DNA of 39,819 bases from Caldilineaceae bacterium (GCA_018003515.1 JAGNDO010000048.1:1-39819); one strand, 5' to 3'; counted from the first letter of the stretch, positions 1 through 7,844 are shown. The notes: generated by a model from the sequence alone, not told the origin. Translations and numbers: made by a program.

Positions 1-2
1 AG

Positions 3-359
3 CGGGGCGAACGTCTGCCCGGTTTTGGCCATCGCTTCCACGACCCGGACCCCCGCGCCGTCTATCTGCTGGCCCTGGCGGAAGAGTTGGGCATCGCAGG
101 CCCGCACACAGCCTTGGCCCAGGCGCTTGTGGGCGTCCTGCACGCGGAGACCGGGCGCAGCTTGCCCCTCAACGTGGACGGTGCCTTGGCTGCGCTGATC
201 TCGGATATGGGCTTTGATTGGCGATTGGGCAAAGGGTTTTTTATCGTCGCTCGTACGGCTGGCTTGCTGGCCCATGTCCACGAGGAGATGACCACGGGCA
301 AGCCCCTCAAGTTTGCGCCCGTGGCCGAGGTCAATTATGTGGGACCACCGGAGGTATAG
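3..359 (+). CDS. Citryl-CoA lyase / citrate synthase-like protein, C-terminal part
   Basis: The 5' end lies outside the window; the open frame runs from base 3 to the TAG at 357-359. The visible ~118 residues carry the citrate-synthase-fold signature GFGHRFHDPDPRA (catalytic His region), then LNVDGALAALISDMGF and a C-terminal ARTAGLLAHVHEEM segment. These match the short citryl-CoA lyase-type members of the citrate synthase family, which cleave or form citryl-CoA/citrate-like thioesters in the cytoplasm. The late LNVDG..AALISD..F block fits citryl-CoA lyase better than a housekeeping citrate synthase, but the missing N-terminus prevents a firm choice. The gene is followed by a palindromic repeat and faces a minus-strand methyltransferase. 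Confidence 0.8.
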   Translation, partial: RGERLPGFGHRFHDPDPRAVYLLALAEELGIAGPHTALAQALVGVLHAETGRSLPLNVDGALAALISDMGFDWRLGKGFFIVARTAGLLAHVHEEMTTGKPLKFAPVAEVNYVGPPEV

Positions 360-388
360 CTGGGTTCGATTGAATTTCATGGGGTGAA

Positions 389-452
389 CGTCCCCGGCAC
401 TCGCCAAAATGGGTTTGATGTTCGAGATTGCTGGTGGCGAGTGCCGGGGACG
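389..452. repeat. 18-bp perfect inverted repeat, GTGCCGGGGACG family
   Basis: Left arm 389-406 (cgtccccggcactcgcca) and right arm 435-452 are exact reverse complements around a 28-nt loop. The same core word (gtgccggggacg) recurs at 9159-9176 as a half-site and at 31143-31225 as another inverted pair, so this is a dispersed family. It lies between the convergent ends of the citryl-CoA lyase-like and methyltransferase genes. It could act as a bidirectional terminator or be a REP-like element; no transposase is in the window. Confidence 0.85.
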
Positions 453-498
453 AAAGAGTGCCAATCCGCGTGTATCAGGAAAATCTACCTCTTGCCTA

Positions 499-1065
499 TC
501 ACCGCTTTCTACACACACAGACCAACGAATCCCCCTCGTCCATCTCGGCATAGCGGGTCATCTTGAGGATCTCATAGACGGGACCAAGGGCCAGGGTGAG
601 GGTAGATTCCGTGTAATAGACGGCCAGCATGCCCGGATATTCCTCCTCATTGTCCCCATACCAGAAGGAATGGACGATCACGCCGCCGGGAGGGAGCAGA
701 TCGGCTTGGCGCAAAAACGAATCGGCCAACTCGGTGCGGGTGAGGTGGTGAAGCACTTTGTTGGAATAGATGGCGTCGAACCGACGCTGCGTATCCAAGG
801 TGACGGCATCCAACAGCAACAGATCTGCCTGGGGATGGGCCAACCGATAACGGTCCAGAAAAGGTTGCGCCCGGTCGGAGCCGGTCACGTTGTAGTGAAC
901 GGCCAGCAGATCCAGATCCACACCCGGCCCCATGCCCAGTTCCAGCACGGTTGACCCGCTCGGTAAGACCTCCCGTAAAAGCTGGATCAGTTCCTCCCCG
1001 TTGTACCCCTCCGCCATTTGAATGTAGTCGGCCACATTTTTCGGATCGTCGTAGTAGTTCACCAT
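499..1065 (-). CDS. Class I SAM-dependent methyltransferase
   Basis: A 188-residue single-domain protein. Motif I (VLELGMGPGVD, residues 40-50) forms the SAM-binding glycine loop, an acidic residue at GSD (about 64) would hold the ribose hydroxyls, and LLLLDAV (about 82-88) precedes the YSNKVLHHL segment typical of the motif IV region. The domain is the Methyltransf_11/25 type; the substrate cannot be read from sequence. The start is 3 nt downstream of the stop of the PPOX gene, so both are probably co-transcribed leftward. Small-molecule methylation in the cytoplasm is the likely role. Confidence 0.8.
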   Translation of the reverse strand: MVNYYDDPKNVADYIQMAEGYNGEELIQLLREVLPSGSTVLELGMGPGVDLDLLAVHYNVTGSDRAQPFLDRYRLAHPQADLLLLDAVTLDTQRRFDAIYSNKVLHHLTRTELADSFLRQADLLPPGGVIVHSFWYGDNEEEYPGMLAVYYTESTLTLALGPVYEILKMTRYAEMDEGDSLVCVCRKR

Positions 1066-1068
1066 CTT

Positions 1069-1506
1069 TTAGACCACCCGCCCGGTCCACGGCCCCACGC
1101 CCGTAACCCGGTCAATTTTGATCCGGTTGATAAAGCCCGCCGGCGGGTTCTCCATGGCCGGGAAGACCACATCCGGCCCCATGTAGACGTGGGCCAGCTT
1201 TTGCAGCAGTTCCGGCGCGCCGCCCTCCACAATGCGGGCCGTGCCATAGACGACCAAATATTCGCCCAGCCCCATGGCACTCAACGTAGGGCTGCCAAAC
1301 GAGACCACCACCCGGCCATCCCGGCGCATGTTGCGCACCTTCACGCTTTCGTACATGTGGGCGGAGACCAGTTCAGTCCCCTCCGGGCCGCTTTCCACAC
1401 CCATCCACACAATCGTCACCTGCGGACTGCCATCCGCGTTCAACGTCACAAGGTGGGCGTGCGCGCCGGATTCAATAAGTGCGCGGGCCGATTCGGGTAG
1501 TTGCAT
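1069..1506 (-). CDS. PPOX-class (pyridoxamine 5'-phosphate oxidase-like, probably F420-dependent) protein
   Basis: A 145-residue split-beta-barrel flavoprotein. It begins with LPESARALIESGAHAHLVTL and continues NADGSPQVTIVWMGVE, the usual first strands of PPOX-fold proteins with the DG.P/..VW pattern. The block KVRNMRRDGRVVVSF is the typical cofactor-phosphate-binding strand-helix segment. Family members of this length in Actinobacteria and Chloroflexota are commonly annotated as PPOX-class F420-dependent oxidoreductases, which reduce small organic substrates with F420H2, but FMN or heme binding is also possible. It is the upstream gene of a two-gene unit with the methyltransferase. Confidence 0.78.
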   Translation of the reverse strand: MQLPESARALIESGAHAHLVTLNADGSPQVTIVWMGVESGPEGTELVSAHMYESVKVRNMRRDGRVVVSFGSPTLSAMGLGEYLVVYGTARIVEGGAPELLQKLAHVYMGPDVVFPAMENPPAGFINRIKIDRVTGVGPWTGRVV

Positions 1507-1592
1507 GGACTATTTCCTTTTGGGATGGGTAAATTGGCGGTGATACTCGGGAGTATTTTTGGTCAGGGGAGCACTTTTTTGATAGCGGGGTT

Positions 1593-2045
1593 TTACGGAA
1601 GATTTTCTAGATCGTTCAAATCTTTGAGTCTGCCACTCGCCTGTTTGTTGACCTTCAAGTGGTCAAGGCTAATGAGGTTGACTTCTACGCCGTCGAGGAT
1701 ATCGATTATGCGATCTGCATAGCACTCTTCAAACTGCACACCCGATATCGTGGTCAAGACTTCGATGCGGAAGGGCGGAACACCCATGCGGGCGATTTTG
1801 TTCTCTTGCAGGAACAACGCTGGTGTGGCTTCATCAACGGGGAAACCAAAAAACTCGGAGATGGCTTCCGCCACCTTCCGAGCATTATCAGGATTGATGG
1901 CAATCCAAATGTCGATATCGGCTGTGGCGCGGGAATAGCCAAAATACCCCACGGCGTATCCACCGATCAGCAGATATTCAACTTGTTTCGAGTTCAACAA
2001 CCTCAAAAAGTCTTTGAAATCGGATGGTAGAAGGCTGGTACCCAT
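1593..2045 (-). CDS. Nucleotidyltransferase-fold protein (MNT/DUF6036-like)
   Basis: A 150-residue protein with the minimal nucleotidyltransferase signature: GGYAVGYFGYSRATADIDIW at residues 28-47, where the Gly-Gly turn precedes the two metal-binding Asp residues (D43 and D45). Relatives are stand-alone nucleotidyltransferases, some of which act as toxin or antitoxin partners (MNT-HEPN, AbiEii-like). It overlaps the 3' end of the upstream 71-residue gene by 68 nt in another frame, an unusually deep overlap. The only ATG that leaves room for the first strand is at 2045, so the overlap is probably real. A toxin-antitoxin-type role is inferred, not shown. Confidence 0.72.
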   Translation of the reverse strand: MGTSLLPSDFKDFLRLLNSKQVEYLLIGGYAVGYFGYSRATADIDIWIAINPDNARKVAEAISEFFGFPVDEATPALFLQENKIARMGVPPFRIEVLTTISGVQFEECYADRIIDILDGVEVNLISLDHLKVNKQASGRLKDLNDLENLP

Positions 2046-2193
2046 AGATGACCTGTCGCATGAGTTCTACAGCTTGCAAGCGTTCATACGGCGTTTTGGA
2101 CGCCCAATAGATCTTCTCATCAGACTCATCAAACAGCGAGGCGACTGAGAAGACCGTTTTGTCAACTCGAAAATTAGCCGTGGTGGTATCCAT
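1978..2193 (-). CDS. Small conserved protein paired with nucleotidyltransferase
   Basis: A 71-residue soluble protein with the line YWASKTPYERLQAVELMRQVIYG in its middle, a pattern I recognise from short proteins encoded just before nucleotidyltransferase genes. These often begin with a divergent leader and include an ERL.A.E.MRQ..YGY.PST.RL.R helix segment. Its function is not known to me; an antitoxin or adaptor role for the downstream enzyme is a guess from gene pairing. Its last 68 nt also encode the first 22 residues of the nucleotidyltransferase. It is the first gene of the two-gene unit and has an AT-rich upstream region. Confidence 0.65.
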   Translation of the reverse strand: MDTTTANFRVDKTVFSVASLFDESDEKIYWASKTPYERLQAVELMRQVIYGYQPSTIRFQRLFEVVELETS

Positions 2194-2241
2194 AAGTTGA
2201 ATTATACCTGACTTCTTCGAATTTCACGAACGAAATTCCAT

Positions 2242-2273
2242 AATCTCCCAATCTCGACCGAGATCGGGAGATT
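2242..2273. terminator. Hairpin just after M20 peptidase stop
   Basis: aatctcccaatctcg (2242-2256) and cgagatcgggagatt (2259-2273) pair with one mismatch around a 2-nt loop, three bases beyond the minus-strand stop of the M20 gene at 2276. There is no following T-run on the minus strand, so intrinsic termination would be weak. The arms repeat the GGAGATTG-type word seen in other palindromes of this window. Confidence 0.55.
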
Positions 2274-2275
2274 GG

Positions 2276-3637
2276 TTATGCTGCCCCCAACTCCGCCAAC
2301 ACCGCGGCCCCCGTGCGGATGCCGTTGATGAAGCGTTCCACCTCCAAATTCTCATTCGGCGCGTGGTTGGCCTCATCGTGGTTGGCGTAGGGGGTGATGA
2401 ACGAGTGGACGCCCAAAATCTGGGTCCACACATAGTCGGGCAGACTGCCGCCCATGGCCGGGATGAGGAGCGGCTCCTCCCCCGTGGCGGCGAGGATGGC
2501 CCGGCGCAGGGGTGCGGAAAAGGGGGAATCCAGGGGTGTCTTGGACGGCTCCATGCCCCCCTGGCGGATGAATTCCACCTCGGGCGCGTGTCGGGCGACG
2601 TGGGCGGCCACCTTGGTCATCACCTCGTCCACGCTCTGGGCCGCCACCAGGCGGATGTCGCACTTGGCGAACGCCTCACAGGGCAGGACGGTCTTGGTGC
2701 CGGGTCCGCCGTAGCCGCTGTGGAAGCCGTTGACCGTCAGGGTCGGCCACAGGGAGAGGCGGTCGAAGAAGGGGCGATCCTGGGGTTCGTCCAGCCGGGC
2801 CATCTCCACTTTGACCATGACCGCGGCCACGTCGATGGGCAGGGCGTCCAGGGCCGCTCGCTCCAGATCTGTGGGGGGCTGCACGTTGTCGTAAAAGCCG
2901 TCAATCGTGATCTTGCCCGTGGAGTCTTTCATGGTGGCCAGCAGATGGACCAACGTCCAGATGGGGTTGGGGGCCACGTTGCCCCAATTGCCCGAATGGA
3001 AGTCCCGGTTGGCGTGGCGCACCCGCAGTTCGAACGAGGCGATGCCCCGGGGCCCAAACTTGATGGTGGGCCGCCCGCTCTCGTGGGTCGGCCCGTCAGC
3101 GGTGATGACCAGATCCGCCTCGGCCAGGAGATCCCGGTGGGCGGCCACGGTCTCGGCGATGCGGGGGCTGCCGATCTCCTCCTCGCCTTCCAGCAAGACC
3201 AGTACATTGCACGGCAGATCCCCGGCCGTGGCCAGCCAGGACTCAATCGCCAACAACTGGGCAAAGTGCTGCCCCTTGTTGTCCCCCACCCCCCGGCCAA
3301 AGATGCGCCCGTCCCGGATCTCCGGCTGGAAGGGGGGCGAGATCCATTGGTCCAGGGGGTCCGGGGGTTGCACATCGTAGTGGCCGTAGAGCAAAACCGT
3401 GGGCGCACCGGGCCGATCCGCCCGCCGCCCGAAGACAAAGGGCCAGCCGGCCGTGGGCAGCAATTGGGCGTCAAAGCCCAGTTCGCCCAGATAGCCCAGC
3501 AGAGAGTCGGCGGTCTCGGCAATCCCCACCCCGTGGGCGCTGATGCTGGGCCGGGAGACATAGGCCAGCAGCCGGTCGATAAAGCCCTGGCGGTGGGCGG
3601 CGATGTGGTCGAAGACAGCGTCAAGTTGCGCGTTCAT
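2276..3637 (-). CDS. M20 family metallo-dipeptidase
   Basis: A 453-residue cytoplasmic di-zinc peptidase of the M20/M25/M40 (carnosinase/PepV-like dipeptidase) family. Visible metal and catalytic residues: H86 and D88 in LYGHYDVQP, bridging D119 in GRGVGDNKGQ, catalytic and metal Glu in LLEGEEEIGS (150-157), D181 in VITADGP, and the late His in PYANHDEANHAPNEN. The dimerisation 'lid' domain lies between about residues 195 and 310. I chose the ATG at 3637 because GGAG sits 9 nt upstream; a TTG at 3652 would add five residues but has no ribosome-binding site. It likely hydrolyses dipeptides or N-acyl amino acids. It is followed by a hairpin. Confidence 0.9.
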   Translation of the reverse strand: MNAQLDAVFDHIAAHRQGFIDRLLAYVSRPSISAHGVGIAETADSLLGYLGELGFDAQLLPTAGWPFVFGRRADRPGAPTVLLYGHYDVQPPDPLDQWISPPFQPEIRDGRIFGRGVGDNKGQHFAQLLAIESWLATAGDLPCNVLVLLEGEEEIGSPRIAETVAAHRDLLAEADLVITADGPTHESGRPTIKFGPRGIASFELRVRHANRDFHSGNWGNVAPNPIWTLVHLLATMKDSTGKITIDGFYDNVQPPTDLERAALDALPIDVAAVMVKVEMARLDEPQDRPFFDRLSLWPTLTVNGFHSGYGGPGTKTVLPCEAFAKCDIRLVAAQSVDEVMTKVAAHVARHAPEVEFIRQGGMEPSKTPLDSPFSAPLRRAILAATGEEPLLIPAMGGSLPDYVWTQILGVHSFITPYANHDEANHAPNENLEVERFINGIRTGAAVLAELGAA

Positions 3638-3657
3638 GGGTGGATGCTCCAAGGTTG

Positions 3658-4053
3658 CTACCAGATGGTTGAAATGTCTTCGAACGCTCGCAAGTTGTGA
3701 TCAGCTGTAAGAAGGGGCACACCTTCTGCCATGGCCGTCGCAACGATGAGGCGATCGGCCGGATCGGCATTGATGGTTGCAGGCAACTGCATGGACAAGG
3801 CCGCAATTTGAGGCGTGATTGACCGCACCTGAATCCGATTTGCCTGCAAAATCAGATTCAGAAAAGCGTGGCAGTCGGTGGCGACCTGGACACGCCCTTT
3901 GTGGATGAGCATGGCAATTTCCCACAGGGAAATATCTGCCACGAGGAGACCATCCCCGCTGTTGGCTGCTGCCAGGGCCTGGACGGCGGCCGGGGAAAGA
4001 CGGGTTGGCGACAGGGCATCCCAGATCAGAACGTGGGTGTCAACGACGATCAT
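3658..4053 (-). CDS. PIN-domain toxin (VapC type)
   Basis: A 131-residue PIN domain ribonuclease. The acidic active-site set is visible: D5 in VVDTHVLIW, E45 in DISLWEIAML, D97 and D100 in NADPADRLIVATA, and D118 in LLTADHNL. Family members cleave tRNA or rRNA when freed from the antitoxin. The start overlaps the stop of the upstream antitoxin gene by 4 nt (ATGA), the normal translationally coupled arrangement. The WEIAMLIHKGR segment places it in the group of PIN proteins paired with Phd- or VapB-type antitoxins. Length is usual for the family. Confidence 0.88.
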   Translation of the reverse strand: MIVVDTHVLIWDALSPTRLSPAAVQALAAANSGDGLLVADISLWEIAMLIHKGRVQVATDCHAFLNLILQANRIQVRSITPQIAALSMQLPATINADPADRLIVATAMAEGVPLLTADHNLRAFEDISTIW

Positions 4054-4286
4054 AGATCACTCGCCGCCTGCCACGGCTCATCAATGGGGCGAAGCACATC
4101 CCCCACAATAGCGCTCTGCCGCAACGCCTTCAGCTCCTGGCGGGCAGCAGTTTGTGCATAATCCGGCGGGACGAGTTTGGCAATTTCGCTGCCGCGTAGC
4201 AAAAGAGAGACAATTTCCCCACCCTGCACCTGTTGAAGAATGGCATTCATGTTGGCGCGGAATTCGCTGACCCCCATGCTGAGCAT
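4050..4286 (-). CDS. Antitoxin of VapBC-type pair (Phd/YefM-like)
   Basis: A 78-residue protein. The N-terminal MGVSEFRANMNAILQQVQGG and following GSEIAKLVPP resemble the Phd/YefM DNA-binding fold, and the C-terminal half (ELKALRQSAIVGDVLRP...EPWQA) is the probable toxin-binding tail. I chose the ATG at 4286 because GGGGAG lies 6 nt upstream; longer frames back to 4382 would run through the operator palindrome and lack such a site. It should neutralise the downstream PIN toxin and repress its own promoter through the 33-bp palindrome 29 nt upstream of the start. Confidence 0.82.
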   Translation of the reverse strand: MLSMGVSEFRANMNAILQQVQGGEIVSLLLRGSEIAKLVPPDYAQTAARQELKALRQSAIVGDVLRPIDEPWQAASDL

Positions 4287-4314
4287 AATGGACTCCCCAC
4301 TGAACGGTAGATAG

Positions 4315-4347
4315 ACACATGCGTACAATTCAATTGTACGCATGTGT
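4315..4347. promoter_or_regulatory. 33-bp perfect palindrome, probable antitoxin operator
   Basis: Arms 4315-4330 (acacatgcgtacaatt) and 4332-4347 are exact reverse complements around a single C. The site lies 29 nt upstream of the antitoxin start and is AT-rich in its centre, where a minus-strand promoter would be expected. Dyad operators at this place are the rule for autoregulated VapBC/Phd-type operons. Confidence 0.8.
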
Positions 4348-4392
4348 GCTGATTTATGCAAATGGTCTGTGTGGATAAGCACCCACGTCAGC

Positions 4393-4818
4393 CTACTTTT
4401 TCTTCTCGGCCCGGGCCTTCAACCCTGCGGCGAACCCCTCGAAGTTGGCGGTCAGGTCGGGGATGCTTCTGCCGAAGAGGGGGAGGAGCAGACCGCTGAA
4501 GATCTCCTCGGTCTTGAAGGTGGTGCTGCCGTCCGGGTTGGTGGTGAGGGTGTGGGTGCGTTCGGATTTGAACAGCCCCAGGGGCATGCCGCCGCTCAGA
4601 ACCAGGCGCTTGTTGGGTTCAAAGGCCGTGACGGTGACGGGGAAGGCTCGGCTGGGGTCCAGTTTGGTGAAAAACTTGACCTTCTCGCCCAGGGCCAGCT
4701 TGCCCTCGATGCGCTCCATGCCCGGATCCCATTTGGGATAGCCGGCCGGGGTGGTCAGGATCTGCCAGATGGTTTTGGGGCCGGTTTTGATGGTGGTGGA
4801 CGCAGTATAAGTTCTCAT
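4393..4818 (-). CDS. SRPBCC (START-like) family protein
   Basis: A 141-residue protein of the polyketide cyclase/dehydrase or activator-of-Hsp90 type SRPBCC fold. Typical elements are the opening strand TASTTIKTGPKTIWQIL, the helix-turn YPKWDPGMERIEG (W..W/P..V..G pattern), strand FPVTVTAFEPNKRLVLSGG, and the long C-terminal helix IPDLTANFEGFAAGLKARAE. The fold binds hydrophobic ligands; the ligand is unknown. ATG 4818 has a GAGAGA element upstream and starts exactly at the fold, so the longer open frame back to 4971 is not used. It follows the APC permease on the same strand after 64 nt. Confidence 0.8.
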   Translation of the reverse strand: MRTYTASTTIKTGPKTIWQILTTPAGYPKWDPGMERIEGKLALGEKVKFFTKLDPSRAFPVTVTAFEPNKRLVLSGGMPLGLFKSERTHTLTTNPDGSTTFKTEEIFSGLLLPLFGRSIPDLTANFEGFAAGLKARAEKKK

Positions 4819-4882
4819 GCAGGGTCTCTCTTTCGGAATGGGATGGGGAAAACAAGGGTGGATAGAAAGCGCCGGGACTGGG

Positions 4883-6181
4883 TCATATTTTACCCTGAGA
4901 TCGGCGGGCCGGCCAATGCCAACCCAGCCCGATAGCCAATAGTCCCACCCCCGCGGCCAGGATGATGGCATCTACCCAGAAAGCCAAAAAGAGGCAGGCC
5001 CCCAGCCCGGCCCAGGCGATCCAGGCTGGGTAGAGACGGTCGGCTCCCCGCAGTTGCAGGGCGGCCAGATTGGTCAACGCATAGTAGACCAGCACGGTGA
5101 ACGCGCTGAAGGACCAAGTCACCCGCACGTCGCCGATCAGGGCGAAACCAGCCACCACGCCGCCCATGACCAGGACGGCCAGGATGGGGGTGCTGCCCGT
5201 GGCGTCCAGCCGGGCCACCGCGGACGGCATGTCCCCCCGGCGGCCCATGGCCAGCAGTACCCGGGAGAGGCCCAGGATCAGGTTGAGCAGGACGCCAAGC
5301 ATGGCCGCAATCGCCCCCACGGCCAGGATGGCCCCGCCGCCGGGGATGCCCAACCCCAGCATGATGCTCTCCAAGGGCGCGGCGTTGACGGCCACGGCCC
5401 CGCTCATCCCCGCCGCCCCGGCCGCGCCGATGCCCGCCACGGCCACCCCCATATAGAGCAGCAGGGTGACGATCATGGTCAGCACGATGGCCTTGGGGAT
5501 GATGCGCCGGGGATCTTGCACCTCCTCGCCCATGGTGGCGATGCGTCCGTAGCCGGTGAAGGCCACGAACATGAGGGCGCTGGCGGTCAGCAGCCCGCTC
5601 AGTCCGCCGGGCGCGTCGCCAGGCGCGGCCAGAAAGGGCGTGAAGTTGCCGGGATCAAGCCGAGACAACCCGGCGAAAATGAAGAAGATCAGCGCCCCAA
5701 AGGTGACGACGACGATGGCCGTGTTGGCCCGATTGGAGCGGCGCACCCCGCCCATCACCACAGCCGTCACCACCAGGACCGTGACCACGGCCACCCCCGT
5801 GCGCAGGCCGGGACTATGTACGCCCAGGGCAGAGAGGGCATAGCCGGCAAAGCCCTGCGCCGCCGTGGCCGCGGACGCCGACTTGGCCAGCAAAAAGAGC
5901 CACCCAGCGCTGAACCCCAGCCAGGGGCGCAGATAACGATAGCCATATTCATACGTCCCGCCGCTGACCGGATGGTTGGCGGCCAGTTGGGCGCTGCTCA
6001 ACCCATTGGCCAACGCCACCGCCGCCCCGATCAGCACGGCCAGGATCACACTCGGCCCAGCCACCCCCGCGGCCACGCCGATGCTCACGAAGACACCGGT
6101 CCCCACCATGGATCCTAACCCCAGCAGGATTGCCCCGCCCAGGCCAAGCTCTCGGCGCAGCCGTTCCGTGTTCTGATTCAT
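4883..6181 (-). CDS. APC-family amino acid permease
   Basis: A 432-residue integral membrane transporter of the amino acid-polyamine-organocation superfamily. TM1 carries the broken-helix substrate motif GLGSMVGTGVFVSIG (about residues 22-36) and TM3 region begins HPVSGGTYEYGYRYLRPWLGFSAG, both diagnostic for APC transporters. The central YGRIATMGEEVQDPRRIIPKAI is the loop between TM6 and TM7. About 12 hydrophobic segments can be counted. It probably imports amino acids by H+ symport or exchange; substrate unknown. ATG 6181 (MNQNTERLRREL) directly precedes TM1 and has AAGAGA upstream; an upstream in-frame start at 6253 would overlap the previous gene. Confidence 0.87.
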   Translation of the reverse strand: MNQNTERLRRELGLGGAILLGLGSMVGTGVFVSIGVAAGVAGPSVILAVLIGAAVALANGLSSAQLAANHPVSGGTYEYGYRYLRPWLGFSAGWLFLLAKSASAATAAQGFAGYALSALGVHSPGLRTGVAVVTVLVVTAVVMGGVRRSNRANTAIVVVTFGALIFFIFAGLSRLDPGNFTPFLAAPGDAPGGLSGLLTASALMFVAFTGYGRIATMGEEVQDPRRIIPKAIVLTMIVTLLLYMGVAVAGIGAAGAAGMSGAVAVNAAPLESIMLGLGIPGGGAILAVGAIAAMLGVLLNLILGLSRVLLAMGRRGDMPSAVARLDATGSTPILAVLVMGGVVAGFALIGDVRVTWSFSAFTVLVYYALTNLAALQLRGADRLYPAWIAWAGLGACLFLAFWVDAIILAAGVGLLAIGLGWHWPARRSQGKI

Positions 6182-6203
6182 TGTTATTTCTCTTGGGTGT
6201 GGA

Positions 6204-6620
6204 TCAGGAGGTTGTGATGGCCCGCATACGATTGTTCCGGGCGTTGTGTTCAAGTTCGCACAACCCCAGGGCCTCCATCAGCGGGGGGATGTAGACCCCA
6301 AATCGGCCCCGCAGCCCCTTCTTTAGCCCATACCATCCCTGCACCGGGTTGGTCGCCGAACGTCCCCACGCCTCAACCGACCCGTCCGGGGCAGGTTTTT
6401 GCTCGTCCGCGCCGCCCAGATCAACCCAGTCGCCCGCCTCAAGAAGCATGGCGTGGAGATCGTCGATGCAGCGGGCGTCATAGAGCAGAACGGTCTTGCC
6501 CACAGTGCAGACCAGGACCGGTTTGCCGTCCTTCTCGTCAACGTGCATGGTGTATTCCGATTGACCCGGCGGGGTCTTGAGGACCCAAGGGTTCTCTTTG
6601 GTGCGGTCAAGTGTTGGCAT
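6204..6620 (-). CDS. Conserved hypothetical protein (DUF6855-like)
   Basis: A 138-residue soluble protein without a recognised catalytic motif. It opens with NPWVLKTPPGQSEYTMHVDE and ends with GRFGVYIPPLMEALGLCELEHNARNNRMR. This layout (KTPPG..EY, LVCTVGKTVL, YDARCIDDLHAML, GGADEQKPAPDG.VEAWGR) is one I associate with a widely conserved family of unknown function (DUF6855), but I cannot confirm the family number here. No signal peptide or membrane segment. It sits 22 nt upstream of the permease start and 39 nt downstream of an FAD oxidoreductase on the same strand, so an operon is plausible. Confidence 0.65.
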   Translation of the reverse strand: MPTLDRTKENPWVLKTPPGQSEYTMHVDEKDGKPVLVCTVGKTVLLYDARCIDDLHAMLLEAGDWVDLGGADEQKPAPDGSVEAWGRSATNPVQGWYGLKKGLRGRFGVYIPPLMEALGLCELEHNARNNRMRAITTS

Positions 6621-6659
6621 GGTCTCTCACTCCTTGATGGATGGTGGCTAGATTCGTCC

Positions 6660-7817
6660 TCAGAGCGCTTGCCCGATCAGCCTGGCCGACGTGCGCACGG
6701 AGATGGTGAAGCCGAAGAAGGGGCCAAAATCCTGGGCCGCGGGCAGGCTGGTGATAAAGAGGCCAGGAATGTTGGTCTGAAAATGCTCGTCCAACACGGG
6801 AAAACCGTTGCGCGTGGCTAGCTCGGTCAACAGATTGCCCTGATTTAAACAACGAACCCGATCTATGTGAACCTTGTACCCGGTGGCCAAGATCACCTGA
6901 TCCACTCTCAGGTGCCTCTCGTCCGAGCCATCCACAGCGGCCAGCACCACATCAAGGCTGCCGTCCGCGTTCTCGACGCAACCAGTGAGTCGGGTGCGAG
7001 GCCACAAGGTCGTGGTCGGGGTCATCACCCGATCCTCCAGCCACGGCTCCACCTTGAGCCGACCCTCGGCCCACAGACGGTGGTTGATTTTATCCTTTTC
7101 CGCATCGCTTAAATGACGAAACCAGCCGGGATTGTCCACCATGGCGTCCACCAGAGGGTTGACCCAGGACCAGTCCGCCTCTTCAAAGGCCGGGCTGTCG
7201 TGGCGGTGGGAGATATGGACTTGGGCAGCCCCGGCCTCGTTGAGCAGGGCGGCCCACTCAAAAGCGCTCTGGCGTCCGCCCAAAATTAGACAGCGCTTCC
7301 CCCGTATGGGGGCAAAGTCCACGAAGTCGCAGGTATGCGCATAGCGATTCGGCGGCAATAGATCCACCATCTCCGCCGGTTCATGCTTGAAAGCGCTGAA
7401 GCCCAGAGCCACGGCTACCTTGGCGGCGGTGATGCTCTCGCCATTCTCCAATGTGACCAAAAAGCCGCCACTTTCAACCCGATCCACCTGCTTCGCATAG
7501 TGTTCGGTGATGGAAATCCGCTTCTGTTCCCGGAACCACCGGGCGTAGGAGAGGTAGAAGTCCAGAGAAAGCGGCTCCACATCCGCCGGGGTCTTGCCCT
7601 GTTCTGCCAAAAATGCCTCAATGGTGTGGATGTTCACCGGGTCCAAGTGCCAATCGCTGGCCGAGCGCAAGTACATGCCTTCGGGCATGTTGGCCCGCCA
7701 AAACTCCATTGGCTTGCCCAATATCGTGTAGTCAACGCCTTGTATCTGAGCTTGGGCGGCCAAAGAAAGGCCAAACGGCCCCGCGCCGATGATAAGCAGA
7801 TCACTATGTGTGGTCAT
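6660..7817 (-). CDS. FAD-dependent NAD(P)-binding oxidoreductase (FMO/lysine N-hydroxylase-like)
   Basis: A 385-residue two-dinucleotide-binding-domain flavoprotein. The FAD motif IIGAGPFGLSLAA is at residues 9-21, and a second Rossmann motif CLILGGRQSAFEWAALL with the GG.QSA.E form lies near the middle, as in flavin monooxygenases and the IucD/PvdA-like N-hydroxylases. A VILATGY motif marks the linker back to the FAD domain, and the C-terminal DFGPFFGF segment closes the isoalloxazine site. It probably oxygenates or reduces a small substrate using NAD(P)H; the substrate is unknown. It has neighbours of unknown function downstream on the same strand. Confidence 0.82.
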   Translation of the reverse strand: MTTHSDLLIIGAGPFGLSLAAQAQIQGVDYTILGKPMEFWRANMPEGMYLRSASDWHLDPVNIHTIEAFLAEQGKTPADVEPLSLDFYLSYARWFREQKRISITEHYAKQVDRVESGGFLVTLENGESITAAKVAVALGFSAFKHEPAEMVDLLPPNRYAHTCDFVDFAPIRGKRCLILGGRQSAFEWAALLNEAGAAQVHISHRHDSPAFEEADWSWVNPLVDAMVDNPGWFRHLSDAEKDKINHRLWAEGRLKVEPWLEDRVMTPTTTLWPRTRLTGCVENADGSLDVVLAAVDGSDERHLRVDQVILATGYKVHIDRVRCLNQGNLLTELATRNGFPVLDEHFQTNIPGLFITSLPAAQDFGPFFGFTISVRTSARLIGQAL

Positions 7818-7844
7818 GAATTTCTCTCCTTTGTTGTTTGAGAT

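Noticed and set aside
361..380. ggttcgattgaat as a tRNA T-arm
   Set aside because: No acceptor or anticodon stem could be formed around it, and the T-loop consensus ends are not met.
2363..3700. Long plus-strand open frame opposite the M20 peptidase
   Set aside because: Shadow of a high-GC coding strand. It has no family resemblance, is rich in Gly/His/Gln, and the minus-strand gene has all catalytic motifs.
4819..4971. N-terminal extension of the SRPBCC gene to 4971
   Set aside because: It would run into the end of the permease gene, is not part of the fold, and the ATG at 4818 has a suitable upstream site.
5054..6118. 354-codon plus-strand open frame opposite the APC permease
   Set aside because: Composition is His/Gln/Asp/Gly-rich without domains; the opposite strand is a clear permease.
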